A DNA stretch of 64,000 nt from Nocardioides albus (lineage in GTDB: Bacteria > Actinomycetota > Actinomycetes > Propionibacteriales > Nocardioidaceae). Position numbers and translations under genes: made by a program. The stretch spans positions 1-64,000 of the forward strand of contig NZ_BMQT01000016.1 of the NCBI RefSeq assembly GCF_014648255.1, given 5' to 3'. The notes beneath the pieces were generated by a model. That model did not search any database. It worked only from the letters and a program-made list of their open reading frames with translations, and was not told the DNA's origin. Positions 18,539 through 27,130 of this stretch are shown piece by piece (position 1 is the stretch's first letter; every line of letters starts with the position of its first letter).

Positions 18539-18550
18539 CCCGACTCGGCG
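18518..18550. terminator. Repeat-derived hairpin at convergent junction
   Basis: CGCCGAGTCGG (18518-18528) and CCGACTCGGCG (18540-18550) form an 11-bp stem around an 11-nt loop. The first 23 bp match the outer unit of the array at 5851-5873 exactly. It overlaps the end of the LivM-like gene and faces the convergent PucR gene, so it probably terminates one or both. Confidence 0.75.
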
Positions 18551-18570
18551 CGGGTCTGGAATGTTGCGCG

Positions 18571-20466
18571 CTAGGCGACCAACTGATGGAGCCGGAGCGC
18601 CAGCTGCACCTCGAGCTGGCGCTCCGGCTCCTGCCAGCCCTTGCCGAGCAGCCGGGTGACCCGGTCGAGGCGCTGGGTGACGGTGTTGACGTGGACGTGC
18701 AGCGCGCCGGCGGTGCGGGTGAGGTTGCGGTCGGCGGCGAAGTAGGTCCGCAGGGTGTCCACCAGCTTCGACCCCTTCGCGTTGTCGTAGTCGATCACCG
18801 GGCCCAGCCGGGAGGTGACGTACGCCGCCGGGTGACCGTCCGAGCCGAGCAGCAGCCCCACGAAGCCGAGATCGTCGGCGGTGACCACCTGACCCTCGCG
18901 CCCCAGTGTCATCGCGGCCGCCAGGCAGCGGCGGGCCTCGTCGTAACCCTTCACCACGGCGTCAGGGCTGCTCAGCGGTCCCGGGACCGGACCGGCGGCG
19001 CCGACGGTGACCGGTGCGCCCGCCGACAGCCTCAGCCCCTCGACGACCAGCTCGCCGGCGGCACGGGCGTCGCAGTCGGGGAAGATCAGCACGACCTGCC
19101 CCTGCCGGACCGCCGCGAAGCCGTCGTGGGTCGCGGCGACGAACGTCGCCGCCTGACCGACCCGGGCCCGGTCACCGGGGACGTTCGCCACCACCACGGC
19201 GTAGGGCCTGGACAGGTCTGCCTGCAGCAGGCGGCCGCGCTCGCGCAGCGTCTCCGGGTCCGGGGTGGTGCCGGAGAGGAGCTCGTCGAGGAGCTCACCT
19301 CTCACCCTCCCCTCGGCTTCTGCGACGCTGCGCCGAAAGAGCAGCAGCAGCGCCGTCACCAGCGCCGCCCGCTCCAGGATCCGCTGGTCGCCGTCGTCCA
19401 GGTCCCCGTCCTCTCGGTCGACCTCGCGAGGGCCCAGCAGCATCGAGCCGAGCTGCTCGGCTCCGGCGAGGACGGGGGTCGCGTAGATGTCACCGCTGCC
19501 TGCCGTGCGGCTCAGGTCGAGGCTGCGCCTGGTCACGGCCGCCTCGTAGTCGGAGACGGGCTGGTCCGGGGCGCTGCTGGCGATGGTCTCGCCGTCGAGG
19601 TCCAAGACGACGACCCGGGCGCCGAGAACCTCGGCGACGCTGCGTACGACATCGTCGACTCCGCCGCCATCGACGACGATCCTGGTGAGCCGGTCGTGGG
19701 CGTCGGCGGCGCGCTCGACCGTCTCGTTGCGCGTCTGCAGCTTGCGGGTGGTGACCTCGAGCTCGGCGACCGCGGCGCGGGTCTCCTCGAGCAGCCGAGC
19801 CTTGTCCACGGCGATGGCGGCATGGGCCGCCAGCGAGACGAGCAGCGCGCTCGCCTCGGCTCCGAAGGGACGTACGGTGCGGTTGGCGGCGAAGAGGACG
19901 CCGATGACCTGGCTGCCGAGCAGGAGGGGTACGCCGATGATCGCGCGGATGCCCTCGCCGCTGACCGCGCCATCGATGTCCGGGGCGTGACGGAAACGCT
20001 CGTCCGGGATGTAGTCGGCGGTCGAGTAGGGCTTCATGGTCTGAGCGACGAGGCCGCCGAGGCCGATGCCGAAGGGGATCCTGGTCGAGCGGAAGGCGGC
20101 GGTCAGGATTCCCTCGGTCACGCGCATGTATTCGCCACGACGCTCGTCGTTGAGGGTCAGGTAGGCGACGTCGCTGTTCAGCAGCTGCTTGGCCCGGGTC
20201 ACGATCGCCTGTAGCACCGCTTCCAGGTTGGTCAGCATCGCCAGGTCGTTCGCCGACTCGAAGAGCGCACCCAGCTCGCCCTCGCGCCGGCGGCGCGCCT
20301 CCAAGATGTCCCTGACCTGCAGCGCGAGCCTCTTGGCGTAGTCGATCCGCTCCTGCTCCTCAGCGCTCGCCCCCGCGGCTCGCGCGGCCTGCGACGGTCC
20401 CTCGAAGTCGGCCTCCGCGGCGTCCCCGGCGAGCAGCTCCAGGAACGCGACCACATCGACCGTCAT
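18571..20466 (-). CDS. GAF-domain PucR/CdaR family transcriptional regulator
   Basis: Regulator of 631 aa. The N-terminal coil (about 35-65) is followed by a GAF sensor domain (about 65-225, with VAYLTLNDERRGEYM, GIGLGGLVAQ, GVPLLLGSQVIGVLFAANR), a second sensor-like region with a CdaR/GGDEF-like core (about 375-520), and a C-terminal PucR helix-turn-helix (TLRTYFAADRNLTRTAGALHVHVNTVTQRLDRV). PucR proteins usually activate adjacent catabolic genes in response to a small ligand. It is convergent with the Liv-type importer and probably controls it and the esterase (inference). Confidence 0.9.
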   Translation of the reverse strand: MTVDVVAFLELLAGDAAEADFEGPSQAARAAGASAEEQERIDYAKRLALQVRDILEARRRREGELGALFESANDLAMLTNLEAVLQAIVTRAKQLLNSDVAYLTLNDERRGEYMRVTEGILTAAFRSTRIPFGIGLGGLVAQTMKPYSTADYIPDERFRHAPDIDGAVSGEGIRAIIGVPLLLGSQVIGVLFAANRTVRPFGAEASALLVSLAAHAAIAVDKARLLEETRAAVAELEVTTRKLQTRNETVERAADAHDRLTRIVVDGGGVDDVVRSVAEVLGARVVVLDLDGETIASSAPDQPVSDYEAAVTRRSLDLSRTAGSGDIYATPVLAGAEQLGSMLLGPREVDREDGDLDDGDQRILERAALVTALLLLFRRSVAEAEGRVRGELLDELLSGTTPDPETLRERGRLLQADLSRPYAVVVANVPGDRARVGQAATFVAATHDGFAAVRQGQVVLIFPDCDARAAGELVVEGLRLSAGAPVTVGAAGPVPGPLSSPDAVVKGYDEARRCLAAAMTLGREGQVVTADDLGFVGLLLGSDGHPAAYVTSRLGPVIDYDNAKGSKLVDTLRTYFAADRNLTRTAGALHVHVNTVTQRLDRVTRLLGKGWQEPERQLEVQLALRLHQLVA

Positions 20467-20529
20467 GTGACCGAAGTTACACTTCTACGGGCGCGCCGAC
20501 ATATGAGTTGGCCCCATAGTTCTCGGCCC

Positions 20530-22539
20530 TCAGGTGTGGGCCCTCTCCAGGTCCGCCACTTCCGTGACAGGGCGCTCGCAGACGAAGCCCCGACAGACGT
20601 ACGCCGCCGCCTTCCCGTCCACGGGGGTGCGGCTGCGCAGCAGCGGGATGTCCTCGCGGGCCTCGTCGGCGACGACCACCACCGCACCGGCTTTGCGCCG
20701 GGCAGCGAGCGCGAGTGCGTCGCGGTCAGGCCCCGGCGGGCCGACGACCGCGATCTCGAGCGGGCCGTCTTTCATCGTCGCCGCCGCTGCCAGGGACCAG
20801 CCGGCGAACCGGGGCGCCTTGGTCATCAGGTTGCTCGTGGCCGCGAGCGCCTCCTCGGCGGCCGTGCGATAGCGGCCCTCTCCGGTGAGCGCGTGTGCGG
20901 TGACGAGCGCATGGACCATCGCGCTGGTGCCACCGGGGCTGGCGTTGTCGGACGCGTCCCTCGGCCGGGTGACCAGCGCCTCCGCGTCGTCGGCGGTGTC
21001 ATAGAAGCCGCCGTCCTCGGCACGGAAATGGGTAAGCGCGGTGTCGAGCAGCGCCGTGGCTCGGTCGAGCCAGGCACTGTCGCCGGTCGCCTGGACCAAG
21101 CTCAGGAAGCCGCCGGCGACACAGCCGTAGTCCTCGAGCACACCCGCGTGCGCACCTGCCGCACCGTCGCGGCTGACGCGAAGGAGGCGCGCACCCCGTA
21201 CGTGCACCCGCCACAGCAGGTCCGCCGCAGCGACCGCCGCGTCGACATACCGCGGCTCCCCCAGCAGCACTCCGGCGTCGACCAGCCCGCTGAGCGCCAG
21301 CCCGTTCCACGCCGCGACGACCTTGTCGTCACGCGCTGGCCGCACCCGCTCCTCGCGCGCAGCCAGGAGCCGCGCCTTGACCGCCTCGAGCCGCTCGGTG
21401 TCGTCGGGCCGGTGGCGCAGCTGGAGCGTCGAGGCGCCCTCCTCGAACGTCCCCGCGTCGGTGACCTCGAATACCTCCGCAGCCCAGGCCCCGTCCTCGG
21501 CCCCGAGGGCCTCGACGAGCTCGGCCGGGGTCCAGACGTAGAATTTCCCCTCGACCCCCTCGCTGTCGGCGTCGAGCGCCGAGGCGAATCCGCCCTCGGC
21601 AGTGCCGAGCTCGCGGATCATCCAGTCGGCGCTCTCCCGGGCGACCCGGTCGCCGAGCTCCGTCCCGAGCCGGGCGTAGAGCCCGATCAGCTGCGCGTTG
21701 TCGTACAGCATCTTCTCGAAGTGCGGCACCACCCAGCCCCGGTCTACGGTATACCGCGCAAACCCACCCCCGACCTGGTCGTAGATCCCACCGCCGCTCA
21801 TCGCAGCCACCGTCCGAGCCAACATGTGCGAAGCCCTCCGCGAGACGTCAGATTCTGGCGCCGAAGAGTCAGTTTCTGACGCCGAGAAGGCAGTACGCCG
21901 CAGGAACTCCAGCACCATCGACGGCGGGAACTTCGGCGCACCCCCGAACCCGCCGGCCATCGGGTCGAACTCCCCCGCCAGCGTCTCGACCGCGGCGGCG
22001 ACGTCCACCCGCCAGTCACCCGCGGCCCCGGCAGTCCCGGAGATGGCAGCCAGATGCTGACGTACGTTCTCGGCCACCGCCCCGATCTCCGACCTCCGCT
22101 GCGTCCACGCCTCCGAGAGCGCCTGCAGCACCTGCGTGAACGCCGGCTGCCCGTGGCGCGGCATGTCCGGGAAGTAGGTGCCGGCGAAGAACGGGTTGCC
22201 GTCGTGGTCGAGCACCACCGTCATCGGCCACCCGCCCGACCCGGTCATCGCAGTCGTCGCAGCCATGTAGACCGCGTCCACATCCGGCCGCTCCTCCCGG
22301 TCGACCTTGATGTTGACGAAGTGCTCGTTCATGTACGCAGCCGTCGCCTCGTCCTCGAACGACTCGTGCGCCATCACATGGCACCAGTGACAGGCTGCGT
22401 AGCCGACCGACAGCAGGACTGGTGTATCACGACGCTTCGCTTCCTCGAACGCGCCGGCTCCCCACTCCCACCAATCCACGGGATTACCTGCATGTTGAAG
22501 GAGATACGGGCTCGTCGCACCGGCCAGACGGTTGACCAT
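20530..22539 (-). CDS. Thioredoxin domain-containing protein, DUF255/YyaL type
   Basis: Protein of 669 aa. The N-terminal thioredoxin-like DUF255 domain (NRLAGATSPYLLQHAGNPVDWW, and the redox motif ACHWCHV at about residues 53-59) is followed by a large alpha/alpha-barrel six-hairpin-like domain (GGFGGAPKFPPS, GGIYDQVGGGFARYTVD, PHFEKMLYDNAQL), as in YyaL and human SPATA20. Function is unknown. AGGAG lies about 8 nt before ATG 22539; start codons at 22545 and 22548 are too close to it. The 5' 181 bp (22373-22553) has a diverged duplicate at 50567-50747, and this end is probably element-supplied. Confidence 0.88.
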   Translation of the reverse strand: MVNRLAGATSPYLLQHAGNPVDWWEWGAGAFEEAKRRDTPVLLSVGYAACHWCHVMAHESFEDEATAAYMNEHFVNIKVDREERPDVDAVYMAATTAMTGSGGWPMTVVLDHDGNPFFAGTYFPDMPRHGQPAFTQVLQALSEAWTQRRSEIGAVAENVRQHLAAISGTAGAAGDWRVDVAAAVETLAGEFDPMAGGFGGAPKFPPSMVLEFLRRTAFSASETDSSAPESDVSRRASHMLARTVAAMSGGGIYDQVGGGFARYTVDRGWVVPHFEKMLYDNAQLIGLYARLGTELGDRVARESADWMIRELGTAEGGFASALDADSEGVEGKFYVWTPAELVEALGAEDGAWAAEVFEVTDAGTFEEGASTLQLRHRPDDTERLEAVKARLLAAREERVRPARDDKVVAAWNGLALSGLVDAGVLLGEPRYVDAAVAAADLLWRVHVRGARLLRVSRDGAAGAHAGVLEDYGCVAGGFLSLVQATGDSAWLDRATALLDTALTHFRAEDGGFYDTADDAEALVTRPRDASDNASPGGTSAMVHALVTAHALTGEGRYRTAAEEALAATSNLMTKAPRFAGWSLAAAATMKDGPLEIAVVGPPGPDRDALALAARRKAGAVVVVADEAREDIPLLRSRTPVDGKAAAYVCRGFVCERPVTEVADLERAHT

Positions 22540-22553
22540 TTCCATCACTCCTA
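22373..22553. repeat. Left-end duplicate of yyaL 5' region (attL side)
   Basis: This 181-bp block, covering codons 1 to about 57 of the thioredoxin-domain gene plus its ribosome-binding site, aligns without gaps to 50567-50747 at about 84% identity (about 29 mismatches by hand). Homology stops abruptly at ATCAC (22373 / 50567). The identical stretch nearest that edge is TGGCACCAGTG (22379-22389 / 50573-50583), my best guess for the crossover core. Confidence 0.75.
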
Positions 22554-22563
22554 ACGAGTGGCA

Positions 22564-22610
22564 CGTGTATCATAATCGAGTCGTGTGATACACGAGCGTG
22601 ATACACGAAG
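22564..22610. promoter_or_regulatory. Cluster of GTGATACACGA sites next to integrase (arm-type sites)
   Basis: Three copies lie between yyaL and the integrase: inverted CGTGTATCA at 22564-22572, direct GTGATACACGA at 22585-22595 and direct GTGATACACGAAG at 22598-22610. A further inverted GTGTATCAC lies inside the yyaL 5' end at 22422-22430. Two more are at the other end (50434-50458). This layout fits integrase or excisionase arm-binding sites. The yyaL promoter on the minus strand must also lie here. Confidence 0.6.
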
Positions 22611-22662
22611 CAGATCTTGGTAGGCCCGCACCGGACCCACCCCCACCCTAGGAGGGATGCGG

Positions 22663-24069
22663 ATGCCACCTCGTAAGAAGCCGACGCTGCTCGCCCAGGG
22701 CAAGCCGCGAACGCTCGGCGGGACCAAGCGAGCCTGGCGCGTACGCCTCTACGCCCCCGGCGAAGGCAGCACGAGCTACCAGGTGATGTTCCGGTCACCG
22801 ACCGACGACGGCCAGCCCTGGGAGCGCGTGCTTCGCCGAGCCAGCACCGAGACCGAGGCCCGCGACATCTTCGCCCGGGCCGAGGCCGCGCTCGACACAG
22901 CCACGGAGGCACCGGCCCGAGCCGACGTACGCGCCGCACGCACGATCCGAATGCTCGGCGAGGAATACATCAAGGACAGCCACGAACGAGACAAGCACCC
23001 CCGCACCATCCAGGGACGCGAGTCGAGGCTGAACGCGCACATCCTCCCCACCATCGGCGACGTGACGGTCGCGAAGTGGCGGGTGGAGCACAGCCGGAAG
23101 GTGATGGAGAAGGGCTCGCAGACCATCTTCTCCACGCGCGGCAGGGAAGACCTGCGCGGCCAACTCGCCGCCATGCGCAAGCTCGCCTGGCGCCTGGGCT
23201 GGCTCGACCGCTCGGTCGACCCCCTCGACGGGCTCGAGATCGGACGCACGACGGTCCTCCAAGGAGCCACCATCCAATACGTCGACCCTCGCCTGCGCCC
23301 CGAGACCCGCCAGGTGCGCGCCATGGCCGACGCCGCCGACAAGCTCTGCGGCCCCGACGGCACCGATCCGCTGATGACCCGCCTCCCACTCCTCGGCACG
23401 AAGATCCGCGTCGCCGGCTTCGGCGGTCTCCGCCTCGGTGAGCAGAACGCCTTGCGCGCGATCGACGTCTTCTTCGACGGCGGCTACCTCCATGTCAACG
23501 GCTCTTGGACCACCCCGCGCCACCAGCCCGGTTTCCGTGGGCCCGTGAAGAACCATGTCCTGCATGAGGTCCCGCTCCCGGGCACACTGATGCGCGACGA
23601 TCTCCTCCCCCGCGTCAAGGAACTCCTCGGACTACCGGCAACCACGCCTCTCCAGCAGGTCATCAACGCTCAAGAACTCGAGCGTCAGGGCCGAGCCGAC
23701 CTCGCAGTCCGCGCACCCGACCGAAGTCTCGCCTGGTGGAACTACCCGATTCCTCCGGAAGAGGAGCAGTGGCTCTTCGTCGACACCGCCACCGGCCTAC
23801 CGGTGAAGCCCGAACTCCACAACAACCGCTGGCACCGCGTCCGCGCCTGGGTCGACCTGAACGACCCCGACAACGCCTGGCCCCGCACGATTGTCTACCG
23901 CAACCTCCGCCACCATGCAGCGACGAAGTGGTTCCACGAGGAGCTCGGCGAATCCTGGGAGGTCGTCGCCCAATACCTAGGCGACAAGCTCACCACCGTC
24001 CTCAACCACTACGTCCGTGCCGGCGAGGACGCACTACGTGGCTCGGTCAACAAACTCGCTGAGTTATGA
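22663..24069 (+). CDS. Tyrosine recombinase / site-specific integrase
   Basis: Integrase of 468 aa. An N-terminal arm/core-binding SAM-like region (about 90-170; TIRMLGEEYIKDSHERDKHPRT) is followed by the catalytic domain with box I Arg in GFGGLRLGEQNALR, box II YRNLRHHAATKW (Arg-His), GD(K)-type GHK equivalent YLGDKLTT and the nucleophile Tyr in VLNHYVRA. ATG 22663 is preferred over ATG 22657 because AGGAGGG directly abuts the latter. It would insert and excise the element at the yyaL 5' end. It is longer than phage lambda Int (356 aa) because of inserts around residues 310-380. Confidence 0.92.
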   Translation: MPPRKKPTLLAQGKPRTLGGTKRAWRVRLYAPGEGSTSYQVMFRSPTDDGQPWERVLRRASTETEARDIFARAEAALDTATEAPARADVRAARTIRMLGEEYIKDSHERDKHPRTIQGRESRLNAHILPTIGDVTVAKWRVEHSRKVMEKGSQTIFSTRGREDLRGQLAAMRKLAWRLGWLDRSVDPLDGLEIGRTTVLQGATIQYVDPRLRPETRQVRAMADAADKLCGPDGTDPLMTRLPLLGTKIRVAGFGGLRLGEQNALRAIDVFFDGGYLHVNGSWTTPRHQPGFRGPVKNHVLHEVPLPGTLMRDDLLPRVKELLGLPATTPLQQVINAQELERQGRADLAVRAPDRSLAWWNYPIPPEEEQWLFVDTATGLPVKPELHNNRWHRVRAWVDLNDPDNAWPRTIVYRNLRHHAATKWFHEELGESWEVVAQYLGDKLTTVLNHYVRAGEDALRGSVNKLAEL

Positions 24070-24263
24070 CCTGATCACGCCCGCTGACACGAGCCCCACG
24101 TACACGTCCCGCTCTCGATCAACCCGCGCACCGATCAGAGCTTCAGGGGCACACTCTGAATTGCGAAGAGCCCGATTGAGTCCAGGCGGTTTAGCCGCCA
24201 TTCGACGAGCTAAGGCCTCGGTGCGCTTGCCGGACACGCGCCACAGCACCGGAGGCGGTATGC

Positions 24264-25163
24264 CTAGCCGCGATCCTCGTCCGGCGACGCCGACCACCGA
24301 GCGCGACCGCTTGCGATCTGGTCCACTTTACGCTCGAACGCTCTGCTCAACCTCGGCCGCCTCGAGCGCATCGCAGTCGTCTTCGAGGCAATGCGGGCGT
24401 CGATGAAACCCGGCGGGAACAGGCCAGTCGCCCGAAGTTCAAGGTCGTCAAGAGACCCGAACCAGAACCCATGTCTCCGAACGTTCGCTGGTAGCAACCT
24501 TGGGTAGTCGTCCTCAAGGCCGGCCCACGCGATTCGTTCGTGGGCTGGGTTTATCCAAATGATCGGCATCCGCCGCCGCAGAATCTCGCGGTGGACATCG
24601 AGAACTCGAGTCCGTCGAGGCGCGAAGGCACCGATGTTTCCCCATATCCAAACCACCGTGATCCCGAGCGCCTTGTACGCGGCGGTCCGCTCCTTCCAAC
24701 TCGCGGTTGTCAGCCCGGAGTACTGCACTTCGATCGCCATCTTGTTTCCGGCGTCGGAAGTCAGAAGGACGTCAGCGATCCGCCGGCGACCATCGAGCGG
24801 AGCCTCGATCTCCACGTTTGCAACGTTCGGCTGTGCACGAGCCCAGCGCGCGACCAGGGCCTTGCCCTGTCGATGGAGCACACTCTCAGGTCCGTGACTA
24901 GCGAATTCGGGTCGGCTCAGATGTCGGTAGCCGTCGCGTCGGCCACCGGGAGCACGGTGAACGGTAGTGATCTCTGGAGCGGAGCAGCCTGGTTCGGGGC
25001 ACACTAGGTTTGTTCTCGCGAAGGCGCGCTGCTCCCGTGCAGCACCTTGCTCGAGGTAGACCATCACCCGCGGGTCATCACGCCTAGCAGCGAAGAGGAA
25101 CTGACCGCCCCACTCGCGGAAGTCCGCAAGTGGAGTCGCTGCTGTTCCGTCGGGGGTCGTCAC
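24264..25163 (-). CDS. CoiA-like nuclease-domain protein
   Basis: Protein of 299 aa. The central part resembles the competence CoiA family and its PD-(D/E)XK-like nuclease core: His97/Lys101 in VLHRQGK, Asp131 in RRIADVLL and E145-V-Q147 in MAIEVQYSG, followed by the conserved WKERTAAYKALGITVVWIWG. A possible Zn-binding C55-x4-C60 lies upstream. It shares a 4-nt ATGA overlap with the DUF4365-type gene and sits in visibly lower-GC DNA between integrase and relaxase. In naturally competent Firmicutes CoiA aids recombination of incoming DNA; here, on a mobile element, defence or DNA processing is more plausible (inference). Confidence 0.72.
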   Translation of the reverse strand: MTTPDGTAATPLADFREWGGQFLFAARRDDPRVMVYLEQGAAREQRAFARTNLVCPEPGCSAPEITTVHRAPGGRRDGYRHLSRPEFASHGPESVLHRQGKALVARWARAQPNVANVEIEAPLDGRRRIADVLLTSDAGNKMAIEVQYSGLTTASWKERTAAYKALGITVVWIWGNIGAFAPRRTRVLDVHREILRRRMPIIWINPAHERIAWAGLEDDYPRLLPANVRRHGFWFGSLDDLELRATGLFPPGFIDARIASKTTAMRSRRPRLSRAFERKVDQIASGRARWSASPDEDRG

Positions 25164-26713
25164 CCCTCAATCAGCCCACCGAGGTCACGAGGCACAGCGA
25201 GGTCGCGGAGCCGTGCAGCGCGATTCGGACGCTTCTCAACGATGCCCTCGACCACCACAGTCGTACCAGAATCCATCCACTGGTGAATCTCGCCAAGCTG
25301 GTCTGCACGCACTCGCATCTCAATACGGCCAACCTTGAAGTTGCGCGGATTCGGACTCTGAACTGCAATTTCACCGAATGGTTCACCCGGTAGATGACGG
25401 ATCTGGACGATCGGGCCGGTGATCACCCGAATCGGCTCCGCTGACGGCTCCGCGAGCACCTTCACCGCACGTTCTACGAGCGCTTGCGCCTCGACCGGAA
25501 ACGTCAGTTGTTCCGGCAGGTCCGTTGGCGTGCGCTCTTCTGCCGCCCAGGCAAAGCTTGTCTCGACCCAATCGACCGCTGGCTGCTTCATCGCGTTAAG
25601 AAGCTGACTGAAAATCTCTTTGGCGCCACCGGCGTAGATCACCGGGAGCAGAGACTCCATGTTCGGATCGGTTGCCGGCTGAACGACGTGGCGATCGAAA
25701 GCTTGGAGAGCTTGAGCCAAGGTCCGGACGATGCGTCGCTCACTCGACTCCGGGGTGACCTCGTCAAGACCCTCCAGGCTCGGATGGTCCTCGGTGCTGG
25801 GTTCGCCGACCCTCATGAGGACCGGGAAGACGAAGGAGCCGGGCTCCGTGTGGGCTAGGCGTGCCTGGCGGGCGAGTTCGTCGCCGATCTTGGAGTAGTT
25901 CTGTCCGATCGCCTGGCGAGGCTGCCTCGCGGTCGTTGCCGCGGCCCTGAGCATGCCAAACGCCGAGTTGACGACAGTCGCAGCGGCGTCGAGAGGAACC
26001 GTCTGAGTCCCAAGCCCGTCACTGTCCACGCGAAACCGCGTGATGTCGTACCAGCCGAGCTCGATGTCGCGAAGTACTTCCGAGGCCGGCTTGCGTAGCA
26101 CCGCCCCAATCCGTTCCAAGACGTCAGACCAAACGAACGATCCAAGATTGAGTCGGTGCGGCAGGTAGAGAGATGCCCCAGAATCCAGATGCTCCCAGAG
26201 GTCTGCCCGCTCGTCGTTACCGCCCACGGTGAGCGTCCACGAGGTCCGCTGTAGCAGAGCCGCAACATCACAAGCGGGGACGGACCGTGTCACGCCGCGC
26301 CACCCGCAAGATGTCCGTAGAAGGCGTCGAGATCGGCGCGCTAGCGCAAGCGCCCGATGTAACGTCCTGTCGCCAGCACCGTGATCAAGCCAATCCGGGA
26401 CCGCCGATGGAACCTTGACGAGAATCACATACGGCGCGACGTGCTCCGCGCTCCATTTAGCAACCCAGCCGGGATCGAGGTCGAGGGTCGCGTTGCCCTC
26501 GCCAACCTTGAATTGGCCGGTGCACTTCACCTGCACGGGAACGCTGCCGCGGGTGAACTTAGTCATCGCGTCGATCGCGTCGGTGTCCTCGTCGGGTGAC
26601 GTCTCGATGAAGCCGACTCCAGCTTGCGCACAGAGCGAGCGGACGAACGCTACTCCGTATCGTCCTCGCCGCCGGTTGTCATTCCAGTTTGTATTCGCCG
26701 GGTTGGTGATCAT
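25160..26713 (-). CDS. DUF4365-type N-terminal domain protein, unknown function
   Basis: Protein of 517 aa. Residues about 15-110 look like a DUF4365/PD-(D/E)XK-like domain: TSPDEDTDAIDA (Asp41-Asp48), VQVKCTGQF (Q61-x-K63) and YVILVKVP. The middle (about 150-380), with DAAATVVNSAFGML and TEPGSFVFPVLMRV, and the C-terminus (ITGPIVQIRHLPGEP, GRIEMRVRADQLGEIHQW) I cannot assign. Codon use and GC are lower than in neighbours, a sign of separate acquisition. It is first in a two-gene operon with the CoiA-like gene. The putative catalytic residues suggest DNA or RNA cleavage; this has not been shown. Confidence 0.65.
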   Translation of the reverse strand: MITNPANTNWNDNRRRGRYGVAFVRSLCAQAGVGFIETSPDEDTDAIDAMTKFTRGSVPVQVKCTGQFKVGEGNATLDLDPGWVAKWSAEHVAPYVILVKVPSAVPDWLDHGAGDRTLHRALALARRSRRLLRTSCGWRGVTRSVPACDVAALLQRTSWTLTVGGNDERADLWEHLDSGASLYLPHRLNLGSFVWSDVLERIGAVLRKPASEVLRDIELGWYDITRFRVDSDGLGTQTVPLDAAATVVNSAFGMLRAAATTARQPRQAIGQNYSKIGDELARQARLAHTEPGSFVFPVLMRVGEPSTEDHPSLEGLDEVTPESSERRIVRTLAQALQAFDRHVVQPATDPNMESLLPVIYAGGAKEIFSQLLNAMKQPAVDWVETSFAWAAEERTPTDLPEQLTFPVEAQALVERAVKVLAEPSAEPIRVITGPIVQIRHLPGEPFGEIAVQSPNPRNFKVGRIEMRVRADQLGEIHQWMDSGTTVVVEGIVEKRPNRAARLRDLAVPRDLGGLIEG

Positions 26714-27130
26714 GACGTTCCGTCATCTGCCACGGTGCCCCACTCTTGCTCGTCGCGCCACGTTCACTCCGGAAACGCCGTGTCACCACGCCGGCAAAGG
26801 TTTGTTCGTCATGGTAGGGGGCAAGCGTCGCGCCTGTGTGCCATTTGACAATGAGTGGGCTCGGGAAGGTTCACCCCTTCAGCGACCAGCTTGATCGTCA
26901 GTCCCAGGCTGATCCCGCGGACGGTACGGTCGCTAGCGACAGAGCCTGTCGACATCTCCCGCTGCCGGGGATTGCCGACAATTGCCGAGTTGCGAAACCG
27001 CAGTTCACGACCGTCCTTCCATCGCTATCTGATCCTCGGCACGCATGCTACGAAGGTCCGTAGACAGCGGTCCGCCCACCTGGGCGGGCCGAGTGTCATT
27101 TGTAGGCCGTTTGACGAGGCATGACGGGCG
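26714..27130. promoter_or_regulatory. Divergent region between nuclease pair and relaxase (possible oriT)
   Basis: This 417-nt gap has no convincing gene. It must hold promoters for both flanking genes. Structures seen: a perfect 12-bp palindrome GTCGCTAGCGAC (26929-26940); a tandem ATTGCCGA pair near 26970-26990; and a 10-bp stem GGTCCGCCCA (27069-27078) / TGGGCGGGCC (27081-27090, one G-U pair) about 40 nt before the relaxase start. For MobF systems oriT often lies just upstream of the relaxase gene, so the last hairpin is an oriT candidate; a 5' attenuator is the alternative. Confidence 0.4.

Noticed and set aside
17596..20214. 872-codon open frame on the plus strand
   Set aside because: It lies antisense to the PucR gene and out of frame with the LivM-like gene. 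Its composition is the Arg/Gly/Val/Asp-rich shadow pattern with no recognisable motif.
20467..21879. 470-codon plus-strand ORF
   Set aside because: It is the antisense shadow of the thioredoxin-domain gene.
22540..22662. tRNA gene as integration target
   Set aside because: No cloverleaf-forming sequence or CCA-like end is seen at either junction; the duplicated sequence is the 5' end of a protein gene.
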